DNA from: Arcuatula senhousia
Taxonomy: Eukaryota; Mollusca; Bivalvia; Mytilida; Mytilidae
Length of the DNA: 64,000 nt
Assembly (NCBI GenBank): GCA_963971305.1
Contig: OZ020307.1
Location: 61,501,702 to 61,565,701 of the forward strand
Direction of reading: 5' to 3'
The notes beneath the pieces are model-generated. The model searched no databases. It saw only the letters and a list, made by a program, of their open reading frames with translations, and was not told the origin of the DNA. Made by a program: the position numbers and the translations under genes. Positions 1 through 12,634 of the stretch are shown here, in pieces. How positions within the stretch are numbered: position 1 is the stretch's first letter; the number at the start of each line of letters is the position of its first letter.

Positions 1-648
1 TAAACAACTATACTAAGTTTGGTTCCATTTGGACTTAAAGTGTCAGAGGAGTTAACGTTTTCAATGTAATGAGGAAATGCTGTTAAAATGCTAAATTTTT
101 ACGTTCTAAGGGCAATAACTCCTAAAAGGAAAGGTCCTACAACGTTGACCCTGTTACATATTTTGTAGATCTTGATGTGCTTAACAATATGCAATTTAAA
201 TTTCTCAAATATCTAGTATAGCTTTCAAGATATTGAGCTTAACAGGTGCAAAATTTGCAAAAAAATCCACAAAAAGGGCAATAACTCCTACATGGGTCGT
301 TGGATTTTCTTCAAAATTTCAGGGTAGGTAGATCTTGAGGTGCTGATCACTTTTACCCTATGCCAGAATTTTGATATCTGTAGCCGTTTTTGAGTTATTT
401 GCAAAAAACTGCATTTTACCCCTATGTTCTATTTTTAGCCGTGGCGGCCATGTTTTACGACGAATCAAAAATCCCCACATCAGTTCTAAGCACCGAATGC
501 TAATGAACAACCATACCAAGTTTGGTTGCAATTGGACTTATGGTGTCAGAGGAGTTAACGTTTTAAAAAGTTTACGGACGGACGACGGACGGACGACGGA
601 CGCCAAGTGATGACAATAGCTCACATGACCCTTCGGGTCAGGTGAGCT
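1..648 (-). repeat. AGCTCAC-end bivalve element, cut by window start
   Basis: Terminal part of a dispersed family that is almost complete at 46726-48278 on the other strand. Visible here: 'ggcaataactcct' phrases shared with the other copy, a (GGACGGACGAC)n simple repeat at about 572-602, and a terminal hairpin at 618-648 (AGCTCACATGACCC, loop TTC, then GGGTCAGGTGAGCT). No coding sequence. The short reading frames are by-products. Confidence 0.75.
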
Positions 649-3525
649 AAAAAAGCAAGGTATACAGTAAACGGCTTCTCTCATGAAAATTTTGGAGAGA
701 CCTAAAAGTATATAGTGTGAGTTTTTTTTTTAAAGTAGCAATCTTCTTTGAAAGTTCATATGAGAGTTGAAAGAAAATACTTGCTCCAGTATATGTTGAT
801 ACATTAAGTCTATACGTTCAGGGAAATATCAGTAGGTACTTTTTATTTTTGAAAGTAGCCTGGAGGTTGCCTCTACCACTAGGCTAGAAACACAACCTAT
901 AAAAAGATAATGCCAAACTCCGAGTATGCTTAACTGATGAGAAGTTACTTGTTGACGAATATTGCATTTACAGCATAACCAAATCTACCAATTATAATAC
1001 CCTCTATGGTACCGTGTACTCTTACATAGGCAGATGACTAAGGGTCACAGTAAGTCACCGTTTTGTTCGTTCGGTATTAACGTCTACGTATATATTTCAC
1101 AGTTTTTTTTAAAGAAAAGATCAGAAGGTCTCCAAATAGAATAACCCTTAAGTCGGCTTATGCTGTAAAAGTGCGATTATAAAGTCATATAACGTGTTTT
1201 TTTAGCTTAAAACCCTGGGAGAGATATCGTGCAAATAATTCTATATATTGTATTTCCTTATGACCTTTATTTTTGGCATTTACAAAAAATTCCCTATTTC
1301 CTGAGCTTATTTTGGCACTTAAAGTCACAATATTGCGTATAAAGGAAGTGTAATAGTAATTATAATTATTGTAAAATAAATATCCTGGGGTTTAGCAAAT
1401 TATTCTCTGTTTTTTCTATACTTTTTAATAGAAAGTAAATGTTAAGATTATATATACATGCAGTTTTAAATTAAAACTATATCCATTTAAGAAAAAGCTG
1501 GTGATTAAATTCCAATGAAATTAGGCGACCAATTTGTATTCTGATACGTTACTTTATCCAGTAAAAGATAATCATATTAACAAAGAGAGAAGGTTTGGCC
1601 CAAAAATTTGTTTAACCCAATCACATTTTGTGTATGCCTGTCCTAATCAATGGACCTTTGTCAAAACCTTTGTTTGTGCCCGTCCTCTTTATACTAGTAG
1701 GTCAATGTCCAGAAAAATAACAAAGGTGTACCCAAGGGACAATCAAGTGTCGTTACTACAAAGACAAACACGGTAGACGTTAATCATCAGAAATGCAGAA
1801 ATGGGTCTTTTGCTGATAATTTTGGGATAGGTACTGATGGCCAATGCAAGACAGCGAGCACCGACCCCTGGTCAAATTAAGGCTGCTTGCTGTCTCCAAT
1901 GGTAGATTTTTAAATTGCAGTTTCAATTGTTTATTCCACATCTCAGTATCGCTATATTATATAGCACACACAAATCAAAGTGGACAAGTTCAGTTCAAAT
2001 TAAAATGACTATGTATCATGATGATATGAACGGGACCATAAAAACTTAGACTATTGTATTGAGGTAATACTCTAAAAAGGGCATAAAACAATTGCCCAGC
2101 ATTTGGTAACGAGAAGTGAAATGAACTTGGCTCTATCTATCATTGCTGCAATACGTAAACTTCATAAGCAGCCAAAGCTTGAATGGATCTAAAGAAGGGA
2201 AGTTGACGATTGGAAAATTGAATCATCACTTTGTAAAAAGTTATACTAGTACTCAAGATAGAGATTTAAATAAAAAATAGTTACAAAACATTGTTTTGCT
2301 ACCAGTTTTTGTTTCAAACCTATTTAAATATCTTTCAAATTTGTTGAAATTAAGGGGTTAAATAAAGTATGAATTATATCATGAACTTTAAAGGTTATCT
2401 TCCTTAAGGTGCATAGCTAAATACATTTTAAAGAACGCAGAAAATGTAAAGGACTTTATATTTTAAAATAGAAAGATTTATTGTATTTGAAAACATTAAA
2501 TGTGGTTTATTTTAATCTCTCAAGTTTAAAACACCATGCCACATTGCGTGCAAATATCCTATATTATATTTTAGTGCCTTATGACATTCAACATGTTCAT
2601 TGTAAAACACACAAAAAAATATTGTCTGGTTCCGGAGCATTTTGTAGTGAAAGTCATAAAAAGTCAAATGTACTGCATTAGGGAAGTGCGTTGGTACTTA
2701 AAAATATTTATAAAAGAGTAATCTGGTATTAAGGGAAATTTTCTGCCCTTATCGAATCCTTATAGTAGAAAGGAAAGTATAGTATGGGATTTTTTATAAA
2801 CATGAGCCAAAGAACCTGCTTCAATCTAGACCATTTATGCCCCCAAAATGAGTATAAAAAATAATACTGCTTTACTTGATCAGTTTGGCTACAAGGTCTC
2901 CTATGTATATTCACCTATACTTTATAATGATTTCATCACTCTTGAGTTTATAAAGGAATCACAAAATAGTTAAAAAAAACTTGATGCAATCATACAAATT
3001 CGCCACTTTTAGAATAGTTTTGTGACGAAATACAGATAGAGCCACCTTTCGCCCATGTTTTCCCCTGAATTTGTACTTTTTTTTAGAATAAAATACACCT
3101 CTTTGGCTTTTTATATTTTTAAGAAAATGTTACTTCTTCTTAAGTGATCCAACTCTTAATGTTCAATAACCTAAGCAAAAACGAGTGAATTGTGGCTATT
3201 TTCTTCAAAGTCTGTTATATTGATGATTCTACGAACAGTATAATCTATTAATTGAAAACAGTGATAAAAGCAATATAATTGATATAGATTTTAACATATT
3301 TGGGAGTAAGATATTAAGCAAGCAGTTTTGATCAATTTTAAACAAAGTTTAGACTTTCCAAATTTAAGGGACAAATTTAATAGTTACTAACGCTTGGCCA
3401 TTAGTATATCTCCATAACAATTAATATTGGTTTGTTACTATTATGTTCACACATACATTGTACATGTAAGCCACAAATCATGTATAAAAATCACAAATCA
3501 GTTCCAACAGTTTATTTTGATATTT
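649..3525. other. Unassigned AT-rich DNA
   Basis: No gene, exon or RNA that I can support. A worn copy of the 'ctgatgagaggttactcc...acagcataaccaaatt' repeat lies at about 925-1000. A 'ttattccacatctca' fragment lies at about 1930-1950. Two stretches (about 1225-1400 and 2545-2725) show weak similarity to each other (TGCAAATA..CTATAT..TTGTATTT then CTTATGAC), suggesting an old local duplication. Confidence 0.5.
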
Positions 3526-4228
3526 ATGGCACGCCGTAAACACTTTAATAAGAAAATCTTAGTTTATGTTACTTAATCCTAGTTTAACTGAGCTTAAGGA
3601 TTTTAAGTAACATAAACTAAGATTAATCTAGCTAAATGTTATAATTAGTTACAGAAGAACCTTGATTTTCTTAACTTAAACTAAGATTAACTCGAAACTA
3701 TCATTAAGTTTAGAAAATTTCAGTTTAACTGAATTCAATAGAAAAACTTAGTTTTTCTTGAAAACTTTAAGAAAATCCTAGTTTTTCCCAACTTAATGAT
3801 AGATACCCCAGTTAATCCTAGATGAAGCTACTTCAACTAAGATTAAGTAAGATCAGTCGTATGTATGGAGCGTTTTTATTGGCCAACAGATAACCCATAT
3901 TTTCTGAGAGGAATTTTCATTGGCCAGAACACAACCCATATTTTCTGAGAACTTAATCTTAGAAAAAGCTAAATGTGAATTACAGAAAAAAAACCTAGAT
4001 TTTCTTAACTAAAACTTCAATTTTCTCATTACTCACATTAAGCTGAGAAAAACCTAGATTAACTGAAAAATACGAGAAAATCTAAGTTTGAGCAGTTTCA
4101 ATTTAGAAAACTCGGTTTTTCTCAGCTTAATGTTAGTTAGGTCAGTTAATCCTAGATTAAGCTCAGTTAATCTAGGATTAAGTAACTTAATTTAGGTTTT
4201 TCTCATTATTGTGGTTGTGGCGTGCTAT
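3526..4228. mobile_element. Foldback/MITE-like element with GGCACGCC ends
   Basis: Ends are inverted: ATGGCACGCC at 3526 and GGCGTGCTAT at 4219. The inverted arms continue for about 100 bp as variants of CTTAATCCTAGTTTAACTG on both sides. Between them the motif CTTAATCCTAG / CTAGGATTAAG and degenerate forms recur many times in both orientations, so the element could fold into a large imperfect hairpin. A duplicated phrase 'aacccatattttctgag' lies at about 3892-3950. No reading frame, so it is non-autonomous. Confidence 0.7.
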
Positions 4229-4235
4229 AGATATA

Positions 4236-4620
4236 AATGGAGTTTGTCTATTCAAGACTTCCAATAGACGCTTTAGCAAAATGATATAAAATGGCAAACT
4301 CCATATAATATGAAGAGCTAACGATTAAAACAAAACTGCCTAATTAAGACCAAAATTAGAACAAAGATCAAGCTATGACCTGGGAAGGTATTACTTTGAC
4401 AATTTCCAAATTTATTCAGACAATTTCTAAGCTTTATTGTATTTATTTCACATAAAAATTGTAGCGCAGTGGGCTTACCTTTGAAAATCAAAATTATTAG
4501 CCGCACTTTTAACCGGAGTTTTTAAAAATCGAGATAACAACAAATTCAGCAATACATGTATGATATTCGTCTATTCAAGACTTAATCGTTTACTATAAAA
4601 ACGTTAAGATTATGCCTAAT
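4236..4620 (+). repeat. Dispersed 'tctattcaagact' repeat, partial dimer (diverged)
   Basis: Unit 1 begins TTGTCTATTCAAGACTT at about 4236 and carries the family order (TTAGCAAAA, AATGGCAAACTCC, ATATGAAGAGC, GGCTTACCT, CAGTGGG). A second unit start, TTCGTCTATTCAAGACTT, follows at about 4566, giving a period near 328 bp. The same head-to-tail arrangement is seen at 5440 and 42010. Confidence 0.65.
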
Positions 4621-5425
4621 ATCCTTGGCTATATACAGTTTCCGTATTTGTAAAAAAAGTTGCAAAGTTAAGTACATTAAGAACTTACTTGATATTAATT
4701 TATTCATTGGCGGTGACAAATCCAGGAGACTTAATATACTGATTTATGACCCTGTAAATGACAGTCTCCAGACATCATTACATATATTATGCAACCATAT
4801 TACCCTTAAAAAACAACAAATTACCAAATCAGTGAAAGCTGATCAGAAATATTCTCATCTGATGGTTATATGGTTGTCGACCTTCGTTCCTTTCAGGAAT
4901 AACTTTCGGGATAAGGGGAAGTCGTAAAATTGTCTTTAGTTTATAGATATGACAAGAATTCCGTTTCAATTTAAGATTATGATGAGGAATGGTTATAAAA
5001 TTTAGCACTAAAATGTAACTGTTAAGTTTTTTTTGGTGTCTGAAAACACCCATAATAAGCAAGTACAACACATAAATCCTAACTAAATAATAGGTAATAT
5101 AGATATTTTTATATTAAATTAAACTATCAAAAAATATTTATTGTTTTCCTTCAATAATCAATTAAACAAATAAATTTTCTAACACAAAACTTCGCCATTA
5201 TTTTGGTTTTTAAGAAGCAAAGGAGTACCAAGGGGCATTCAAATATGTCTAACAGAAGGCCAACACAAAAAGAGAAGAAGACATAGATTATTGGAATGGA
5301 GACCTGTGGCCTTCTACCCGCATGGTTTGAAACATTAATTTTCTTTGTTGTTTATTTTTATCTAATTTTTAAACACTTTTTTACTTTAATAAATCAACTA
5401 TATTAATTTTTAGTTGAAGATTTTG
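4621..5425. other. Unassigned AT-rich DNA
   Basis: No supported gene. At about 5205-5290 there is a fragment of a bivalve-wide repeat (AGGAGTACCAAGGGGCATTC, then GGCCAACAC and AAGAGAAGAAGACA), also present at about 21610-21700. The rest shows nothing recognisable. Confidence 0.5.
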
Positions 5426-5435
5426 TTTCAGCATG

Positions 5436-5960
5436 GAGATACAGTATGATAAGACAATAAATTTTGCTACGCCTTGCGCGCGTTTCGTCTATTCAAGACT
5501 CATTAGAGACGCTATTCCAAAAGTTGAAAATGCAAAAACACTATATGAATATGAAGAAAATAAAACAATAATACCAAGTATGCCGATCTAAAACCAAATT
5601 ATGACTAAGACCAACCTATATGTCTGGGGTAGGAAGAACCTTAAGGTTTTAAAAAATTTGACATTTAAAGGGTAATCTATTGCTTTGATGTGTTCTCCAA
5701 CATAAAACTATTGATACCGGAGTAGGCTTACCTCGGAAAATTATAACTCTACCAGCAGCGCTTACTATCACGGATGTTAAAAATAAATTACTACAAAGTT
5801 CCAGACAATAAGTTTTGCATCGCCTGACAGGCCTATCTAAAACTCATCAGAGGCATTCCACCAACGGTTGAAAATGCCAAACACTATTTGAATATGAAAA
5901 ACATAGATCAATAATACCAAAAGATGCCGGTAAACAATTTTAAACATCATTATACATGTG
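5436..5960 (+). repeat. Dispersed 'tctattcaagact' repeat, dimer
   Basis: Unit 1 starts near GACAATAAATTTTGCTACGC at 5452. It runs through TTGAAAATGC, 'accaacctatatgtctgggg', a GGAGTAGGCTTACCTCGG segment and 'accagcagcgcttac' to about 5790. Unit 2 begins again with AAAGTTCCAGACAATAAG at about 5795. Period about 350 bp. This region is also the left edge of the duplicated segment. Confidence 0.75.
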
Positions 5961-6839
5961 AGCAAACTGTGTCTTAAAAGGCAAAAATGGTAAAAGGTTT
6001 GTTTTACTTCAAATTAGTGAAAATTCTGGTTAAAAATACTATCAACATTACATCATTGAAATATTGGTCCCTGGAGCACAAAGTGTTACTGATTTCAATA
6101 TGACACCGTTTGTATACTAGCTCATTATTGCACGAAAGAAAAAGTTGACCAAGCCATATGTTCCAGTGTGGAATAAAAGAAAAACCCTTTCAAGCTGTAT
6201 TTCATTAACAGAATAAAATAAAGCTATATTTCATTAATTATAAAAAAAAATCTTTGGAATGCTCGTGATTTTTATATTTTGATTATGCCTATAAATGACT
6301 GATTAAGCTTTAACAGTTTGGAAAAGTTCTAGGCATAGAAACGTATGGAAAATGACAATCTTCAAGCTTGCTATTATAAGGATAAAATTGTCAACCTTAT
6401 GTCTGCAATTTATTGATTTACATTCAAAACATAACAGAAGTATAAGTAATAGGTATTTTAGTATAAGGTCAAAATATTTTGTACAAGTTTTCTGAAAATT
6501 AGACATATGCAACTTATAGGATGGTGCCTATGATATATTTTCAATAAAAATTATAACAAAGGCCACCCAAAATAACAGAAATGACTGACGCAAATCAAAT
6601 ATCTATCTTAAGGAAGTTTTTTTTGCCAAGTGACTGAATCTTAACCAAAAATAAATTAACATTGAAAGTGCAAGATATTTTGGATATAGGTAGTACGTAC
6701 TCAATGAATGTGACTATGTTTCACAACCTTCTTAATCATTAATGGTGCTTATTTGCATAGAAAAAAAAAATATACCCCAAAACTGCAAAATTTAGCTCTA
6801 TTACTTCCACAACGTATAATTTGGCACCATAACTTTAAG

Positions 6840-8525
6840 ATCATCATGGACGCCGTGGAGGACTATGCCAGAGCCTGGATAAAGCGGGAGTGGACCAAGA
6901 GCCAGAGCTTGAGACACTGTCAGACTGGGTAAGGACTATCCGATCTCTTGTCCGCAGCCGAATAGATGCTCTTCGGAATGTCCTAACCCTCGGCCACGCC
7001 CCGTATTTAGAGATCGTGAAGCTCTCGATTGTCTCTCTCAAACCCTCGGCCGCGCCCCTTATTTAGAGATCGTGAAGCTCTCGATTGTCTCTCTTCCTTA
7101 CATGACAAATATGTTGTCACACCTGCAGACAAAGCTTCCAACAATTTGGTTTTTATATGTAAAGCACATTATCAAAAATATCTGATTCAATAATTATGCA
7201 TTGAGGGTAATTCGTCTGTTAGTGCTACATACACTCGGCCTTCATTTGACAAAGATGAGATCATAGCCAACCATTACTCATTCATGTCCTCTTTAAATAT
7301 TCAATTGAAGAAGGAACATGAAGAGTTATCATATTTGTATTTGATACCTAAACTTCACATAAATCCGCACAAAAAAGGTTTACAGTTTGATCTTCATTAA
7401 GTTCAGCTACAGAGCTGTCCGTTCAGCTCACTAAGATCTTGTTAAAGAAGGACAACAAGCATACTGTGACACTACTTATAATCGTAGTGGAATCAATCAT
7501 CTGTTGATTTTAAAGATATGAAAAGATTTGTAAGATAATTTTAAATCCGATTCATTCTCCTGGGTTCATTCTTGGAAAACTTTCGATTTTTCAACCTTGT
7601 ACACTACATTGCCACATGAAAAACTTAAATGTCGCCTGAAAACAATACTTGAAAAGGCTTTTTCGAAATCAAGGAACTTGTGTTTGGTTATAATTCTACA
7701 TTTTTTTTTCAAACATCTTATAAAGATAAGATTTGTTACACTTTAGAAAAAGTTTGCAGTATGCTTGATTTCATTATTGACAACATATTTGTTAAATTTG
7801 GAGCATGTGGAGGAGAGATTTTGCAACAACAAGTTGACATTCCATTGGGCACAAACTGTGCTCCTCTCCTCATCGACTTTTTTTTATTCTTTAACTAGAC
7901 TGAACTTCTACAGGAACTCGTAAAGAACAAGAAGATGAAAGAGGCAAGGTCCTTTAATCTCACTTTCAGATTTATTGATGACGTCCTCTCTGTCAAAAAC
8001 GCTTCGTTTGGTAGTTGGATTCCTTCAATATATTTCCAAGAGCTAGAGATTAGAGAAACCACCGAATCCACTTGCTTTATGTCATTCTTGGATTTACATC
8101 TCGAATTTGACCCAGGTTATCTCAGTACAAAAAAAATTGGATAAAAGAAACGATTTTTAATTTTAAAATTATTAATCTGTAGCATACCTACTTCACCAGC
8201 ATATGGTGTCTATATTTCACAACTTATTCGATATACCAGGGCTTGTACATATTTTCAGATTGTTTGATCCGACAATGCTATTTCCATGACTGACTAATTG
8301 ACAAAGATTATAAAAAAATACGCCTCATACGATCCCTAAAATAATTCTTCTTTTCTTTAATTGCCACTGATGGAAAAATTCAAAATTATGTCAGACGAAA
8401 TTATTTGTAATTGTTTTGGTTTGTGTTCGGCTGGTTGTTGTTCCGAGATGATCACCTCAACATCCGTATTATGTCTTCACAACCGTATTGTGTTTTGTGT
8501 AACTACCGGACCCAAATATCACAAT
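6840..8525 (+). pseudogene. Penelope-like reverse transcriptase, decayed
   Basis: Several frames encode pieces of a reverse transcriptase of the type often found in bivalve Penelope-like elements. HDKYVVTPADKASNNLVFIC is at about 7096-7160, an in-frame stop comes soon after, and LSYLYLIPKLHINPHK is at about 7325-7375. The motif-B-like QQQVDIPLGTNCAPLL is at about 7825-7875, the catalytic FRFIDDVLSV at about 7967-7997, and SPAYGVYISQLIRYTRAC at about 8195-8250. Frameshifts and stops separate the blocks, so it is inactive. A 56-bp direct duplication (6987 and 7043) precedes the RT blocks. No GIY-YIG endonuclease domain is visible. Placement within Penelope-like elements is by recognition of the RT motifs and is not tested by search. 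Confidence 0.8.
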
Positions 8526-8794
8526 TGAAGGGGGATGTTTGGCGCGCCATAAAACCTTGTTTTACCCACAATTTCTTTTGAAATGCTTGTACCAAGTCAG
8601 GACCATCGCAATCTTTAATATTTCCGGTATGTTTTTTATTGTTTTATTTTTTTTCGTATTGACATTTGAGATTGGTCTTCCAAGTTCAGTAATTTTGGCA
8701 TTACCTTTATTTTGTAACACATAATAATTTGTCGCATTTTGATTTCCCTTTTTGAACGTTTTGAGTACTTTTCCTTGAATGCTAGATTATCGAC

Positions 8795-8930
8795 CTTCCG
8801 CAATGTTTTGATTCAAATGCTGCTGATGAGAGGTTACTCCTTGAAATACGCATATACAGCATAACCAAATTAACCGTTTTTTTTTGTTGAACACCACTTT
8901 GGTAATTTTTATTTTGTAAACTTTTCTCTC
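8795..8930 (+). repeat. Short dispersed repeat (GATGAGAGGTTACTCC family)
   Basis: A short element with the phrase order ATGCTGCTGATGAGAGGTTA, then 'atatacagcataaccaaattaaccg' and 'ttggtaattttt'. Near-identical copies lie at 49918-50020 and 56005-56105, a worn one at about 925-1000, and fragments at about 50690 and 51285. No coding capacity. The subclass (MITE or SINE) cannot be decided here. Confidence 0.7.
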
Positions 8931-9529
8931 CAGCTGTCTTGATAGAGTATTGCTCTGGTAACATTTAGGTGTCTTCAGCTTATCCATGCAAGGCTTTATA
9001 TTACATATGAGCTGACATAGGAATGTTAGAAGAAAGCTACTGAACTAGGATGATTAATACCAAAAAGTGTCCAACAAGAAAAACAAGGCAAACACAAACC
9101 GGGAAAATTGAAGATAGCAACGGTCCTGACTTAGTACATGCATTTAAATAAATTTTGGGTTAAACCAGGTTTCATTATTTTTTCAAAAAGCTAAATTCAA
9201 TGCACTTTTACATTTACATTCATCTGGTAATTAATGTTTCAATATATATTATTAATTCGTTTATATATCACATCCACCCCACCCACATAGAGTTCTGAAG
9301 CCATGTATACCAATGCTAATGACTAATTTAAAAAGACTTCCTTGTGGCCTAACAACTGAATCCTTGCAAATAACGATAGTATATGACATTATACATTAGG
9401 GAGTATGTCAACAAAAAAGATGATTATAAAAAATGTTATTAAAACTTAATATGTTATTATCTCACATTCAGAACTGTACTGATCAAACGATTCATTTTTT
9501 GATTTCTAACATTCATGATGGTTAGAGCT

Positions 9530-9850
9530 GTTGGTTGCGTTTTAATTCCCCGAAATTAAGTTTCCTACCCCGGAATCAATATTTCAGTATTCATTTGGAG
9601 ATCACATCAAAGCTTTAAACTTTCATTTTAAATTCAAAATTTTTTAACCCCTTCCTTAAGGTTCTTCCAACCCCAGACATAGGACCTTAGTCATAATTTG
9701 ATTTCCAGTTCAGCATTTTTGTTTAATTGTTTCATGCACTTCATTATCTTATAGTGTTTTACATTTTCAATATTTGGGTAGAACAGCTCAGAAGAGTCTT
9801 GAATAGGCGAAACGTGCGTCAGACGTAGCAAAACGAATTGTCTGAAACAG
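9530..9850 (-). repeat. Dispersed 'tctattcaagact' repeat, reverse orientation
   Basis: Reverse-complement copy of the family at 42010. It runs from a 'ttaattccccgaaattaag' end to AGAGTCTTGAATAGGCGAAA, then 'cgtgcgtcagacgtagcaaaacg'. Its counterpart in duplication copy 2 is split between 14590-14720 and 15060-15990. Confidence 0.75.
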
Positions 9851-9997
9851 ATGTTATGTACCGCAAAATATGCTCTTTCTGGATGGTCTTTCTGGAGTAA
9901 TCATGATTACTTGATTTGATATTAGAACAAGGAACTAAAATTCACCAATTAAGACAAGGTCATTACAGCACAGAGGACGAGATAAATCTTCACAAGT

Positions 9998-11832
9998 GTG
10001 GCCACTAAAAGTATGTCTCGCCTGCCGGCACCATCACTAAAATTAACTACCTAAGCTTTCAATTCTTGATATAAACACAAAAAGTGTCTGTATACCCAGT
10101 ATTAGATGCCTAGCTATTATACTTTTCAAGCAATCCATTGTCCACACAAGTATTACAAAAAGTTTTCTGCATGAAAAAAAAGACCTAAGTTCACAGAGTC
10201 CCTGAAGCCAAATAAAAAGCTACGCCGAGCGCAGCATGATATGACCGCAACAAGATGAACCCTGTACATTGGAGGCCCAATATGGATAGTCTATTGCTTT
10301 GGTCACATGCAGCCCATGGTGGATTTACAAAGCTTTTTTACACATGCATCCTATGGTGGACTTTAAAATGCATATTTGACACATATATATTTACAATAAC
10401 ATTAATAGAAAAAAAATCTTATTTCTAAATTCATTGACATTTTTGACACAATTTAACCCCTTTTGGCCCTTTTTTTAAAAAAAGGTTAGGACCACAAACC
10501 CCAAATGAAATAAAAAGCTTCCTTCAGTGTATATAATCATCATATTTAAACTTCATAACAATTGGCTGGTCCACTACAGCTTAATTTCTTGTGTAAAACC
10601 ATTTGCCTTGACAAACTTTTCGACCCCTTATATCTCAAAAACAGTAAGATATATTGCAAATCTGATTGAAAAATGCAAGCAGGGATTTTCACAAGGATTC
10701 CAATGAAAAAAAGATTTTGAAAATCGGACCACAAATAAAAAAGTTGATTTTTTGGGTGTGGCCCGTCTTTGGCCCCCTGTAGCAATGTAACGGTTCAATA
10801 AACATCAAAACCATTGACACATTTTGTTGACAGAATTTAATGAGGAATTCAATAAAAAAAGAATTTTCAAAATCTATTGAATAATAAACAATCTACAACA
10901 GTTTTGTCAATACACCCGTTTAAGCCCCTTTTGGCCCTTTTTTCCAAAACGGTAAGGGCCACCAACCCCAAATACAATAGGAACCTTCCTCTAGTGGTTA
11001 CAAACATCATATTAAAATTTCATAACAATTGGTCAATATTTACTTAAGTTATCGCACGGAAACCAAATGTCCCCAGACGACGACGACGACGACAACGACG
11101 ACGACGACATCGCCATAACATTATACGATCGCAAAAATTTGCGGTCGTATAAAAATGGGGTCATGGTCACATGGCATGGTGACAGTTGTGTTAACCATAA
11201 CCTCAACTGTCTGTATACTCAATATCAGATGCCTAGCTATTATACTTTTCAAGCAAATCATCGTCCACAAAAGTCTTACAAAAAGTTTTCGAACTGAAAA
11301 AAGATCTAAGTTCACAGAGTCAATGGAGCATGAAAATGGGGTCATGGTAAAATTGCATGGTGACGGTTGCATAGACCATAACCTGAACTGTCTGAAAAAA
11401 GACCTAAGTTCACAGAGTCATTGGAGCGTGAAAAACGGAACAGGGTCACACGACATGGTGACAGTTGCGTAGACCATAACCTGAACTGTCTGTATACCAA
11501 ATATCAGATGCCTAGCTATTATACTTTTCCAGCAATTTATCGTCCACAAAAGTCTTACAAAAAAGTTAACAGTCTGAAAAAGACCTAAGTTCATAGAGTC
11601 ACTGGAGCATAAAAATGGGGTCAGGGTCACACGGCATGGTGACAGTTCTGTAGACCATAACCTAAACTGTCTGTATACTAAATATCAGATGCCTAGCTAT
11701 TATACTTTTTAAGAAATTCATTGTCCACAAAAGTCTTACAAAAAAGTTTACGACGCCGCTGCCGCCGCCGTCGCCGCCGGAAAGTAATACCTATGTCTCG
11801 CCTTCCGCGACTATTCCTCGCAGGCGAGACAA
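9998..11832. mobile_element. GTCTCGCCTGC-end element with 181-bp tandem core
   Basis: Ends are inverted: ATGTCTCGCCTGC at about 10013 and GCAGGCGAGAC at 11821-11831. The inside is a tandem core. The phrase 'catggtgacagttg' recurs at about 11173, 11354, 11452 and 11633 (spacings 181, 98 and 181), followed by 'agatgcctagctattatac'. A (GCCGCC)n-rich stretch (11753-11780) precedes the right end. It is absent from the matching place in duplication copy 2 (about 16130), so it arrived after the duplication. A second element (10208-11153) sits inside it. Confidence 0.7.
10208..11153 (+). mobile_element. Element with GCTACGCCGAGCGCAGC start, nested
   Basis: Begins AAAGCTACGCCGAGCGCAGC and ends with a hairpin ATACGATCGCAAAAATTTGCGGTCGTAT-type (11123-11151), preceded by a (GACGAC)n run at 11076-11110. 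ATGATATGACCGCAA near the start is partly inverted relative to TTGCGGTCGTAT at the end. It interrupts a core unit of the outer element between 'cacagagtccctgaagcc' and 'atggggtcatggtc'. The same family is inserted at a different place in copy 2 (16683-17957). Confidence 0.65.
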
Positions 11833-12030
11833 AAATGGCCATATGAAGTTTTCAAATATCAGTAGCTCATTGCTAAGATTCACTTTGCTTTATTTTCGTT
11901 TTCGGCTTAAACAATTTTATACATGTTAAAGCAGATTTTTAAAAAATATAGATTTTGTGGCCAAATGCTGACTTTAGTCTCATTGTACTAAACGCATTTC
12001 TCCGGACTTCCATTGTTCAATTCACGCTCT

Positions 12031-12620
12031 GGGGCGCTGTTCTCGAAAGTATCCTACAAAATGTCTAAGATGTGTCTAAAGTCAAATTTTTAGACCGAGT
12101 TTGGACCATCTTTAGACCATCCTAATCTGTTTCTCAAAACTATCTTAGACCTGTCTTTTGTTAGGACGTGTCAATAAAGATTTTAAAAAAAACGTAATAA
12201 AAAGTAAATTAGATAATAACCCTTTTAAAGAACATTTTCCTCCATTTCAACAGCAAAAGGTTTATAATTTTGAATGTTCAAATAGAAATTTTACCGTTTT
12301 CATTTAAACCTCAACTAATTAAAATAACATACAGGGTCATCTAAGATTGTAAAGACAAGTTGAATACAAGTGAATAGGTGATTAAATTTCACTAGGTGAC
12401 CACATGGACAAAATATTCTAAGTTATAGTGCATAAAATATATGAAATTAAAGATAAGATGGTCTAGAGACACTCAATTAGGTATCTTTTTTTGTCCAAAA
12501 AAATTGACAAAGTCTGAAATAAGATGGCTTCGAGAACAGGACTTAAGACTTAGACGAGTCAGATATGGTCAATAGCTACGCACGTCTTAGTTCTTAGATA
12601 GCTTTAAGAACACCACCCCT
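12031..12620. mobile_element. MITE with CAGGGGTG-type ends (older than duplication)
   Basis: Left end CTGGGGCGCTGTTCTCGAAA at about 12029; right end AAGAACACCACCCCTGG at about 12606. The ends are inverted with a few mismatches. The inner arms repeat GTCTAAGATGTGTCTAA / TTAGGACGTGTC motifs in both orientations. A CAGGG-type end suggests a hAT-related MITE (inference). I could not define a target duplication. The same element is present at the matching site in copy 2 (16325-18235), so it predates the duplication. Confidence 0.65.
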
Positions 12621-12634
12621 GGTTTTTAACATTG

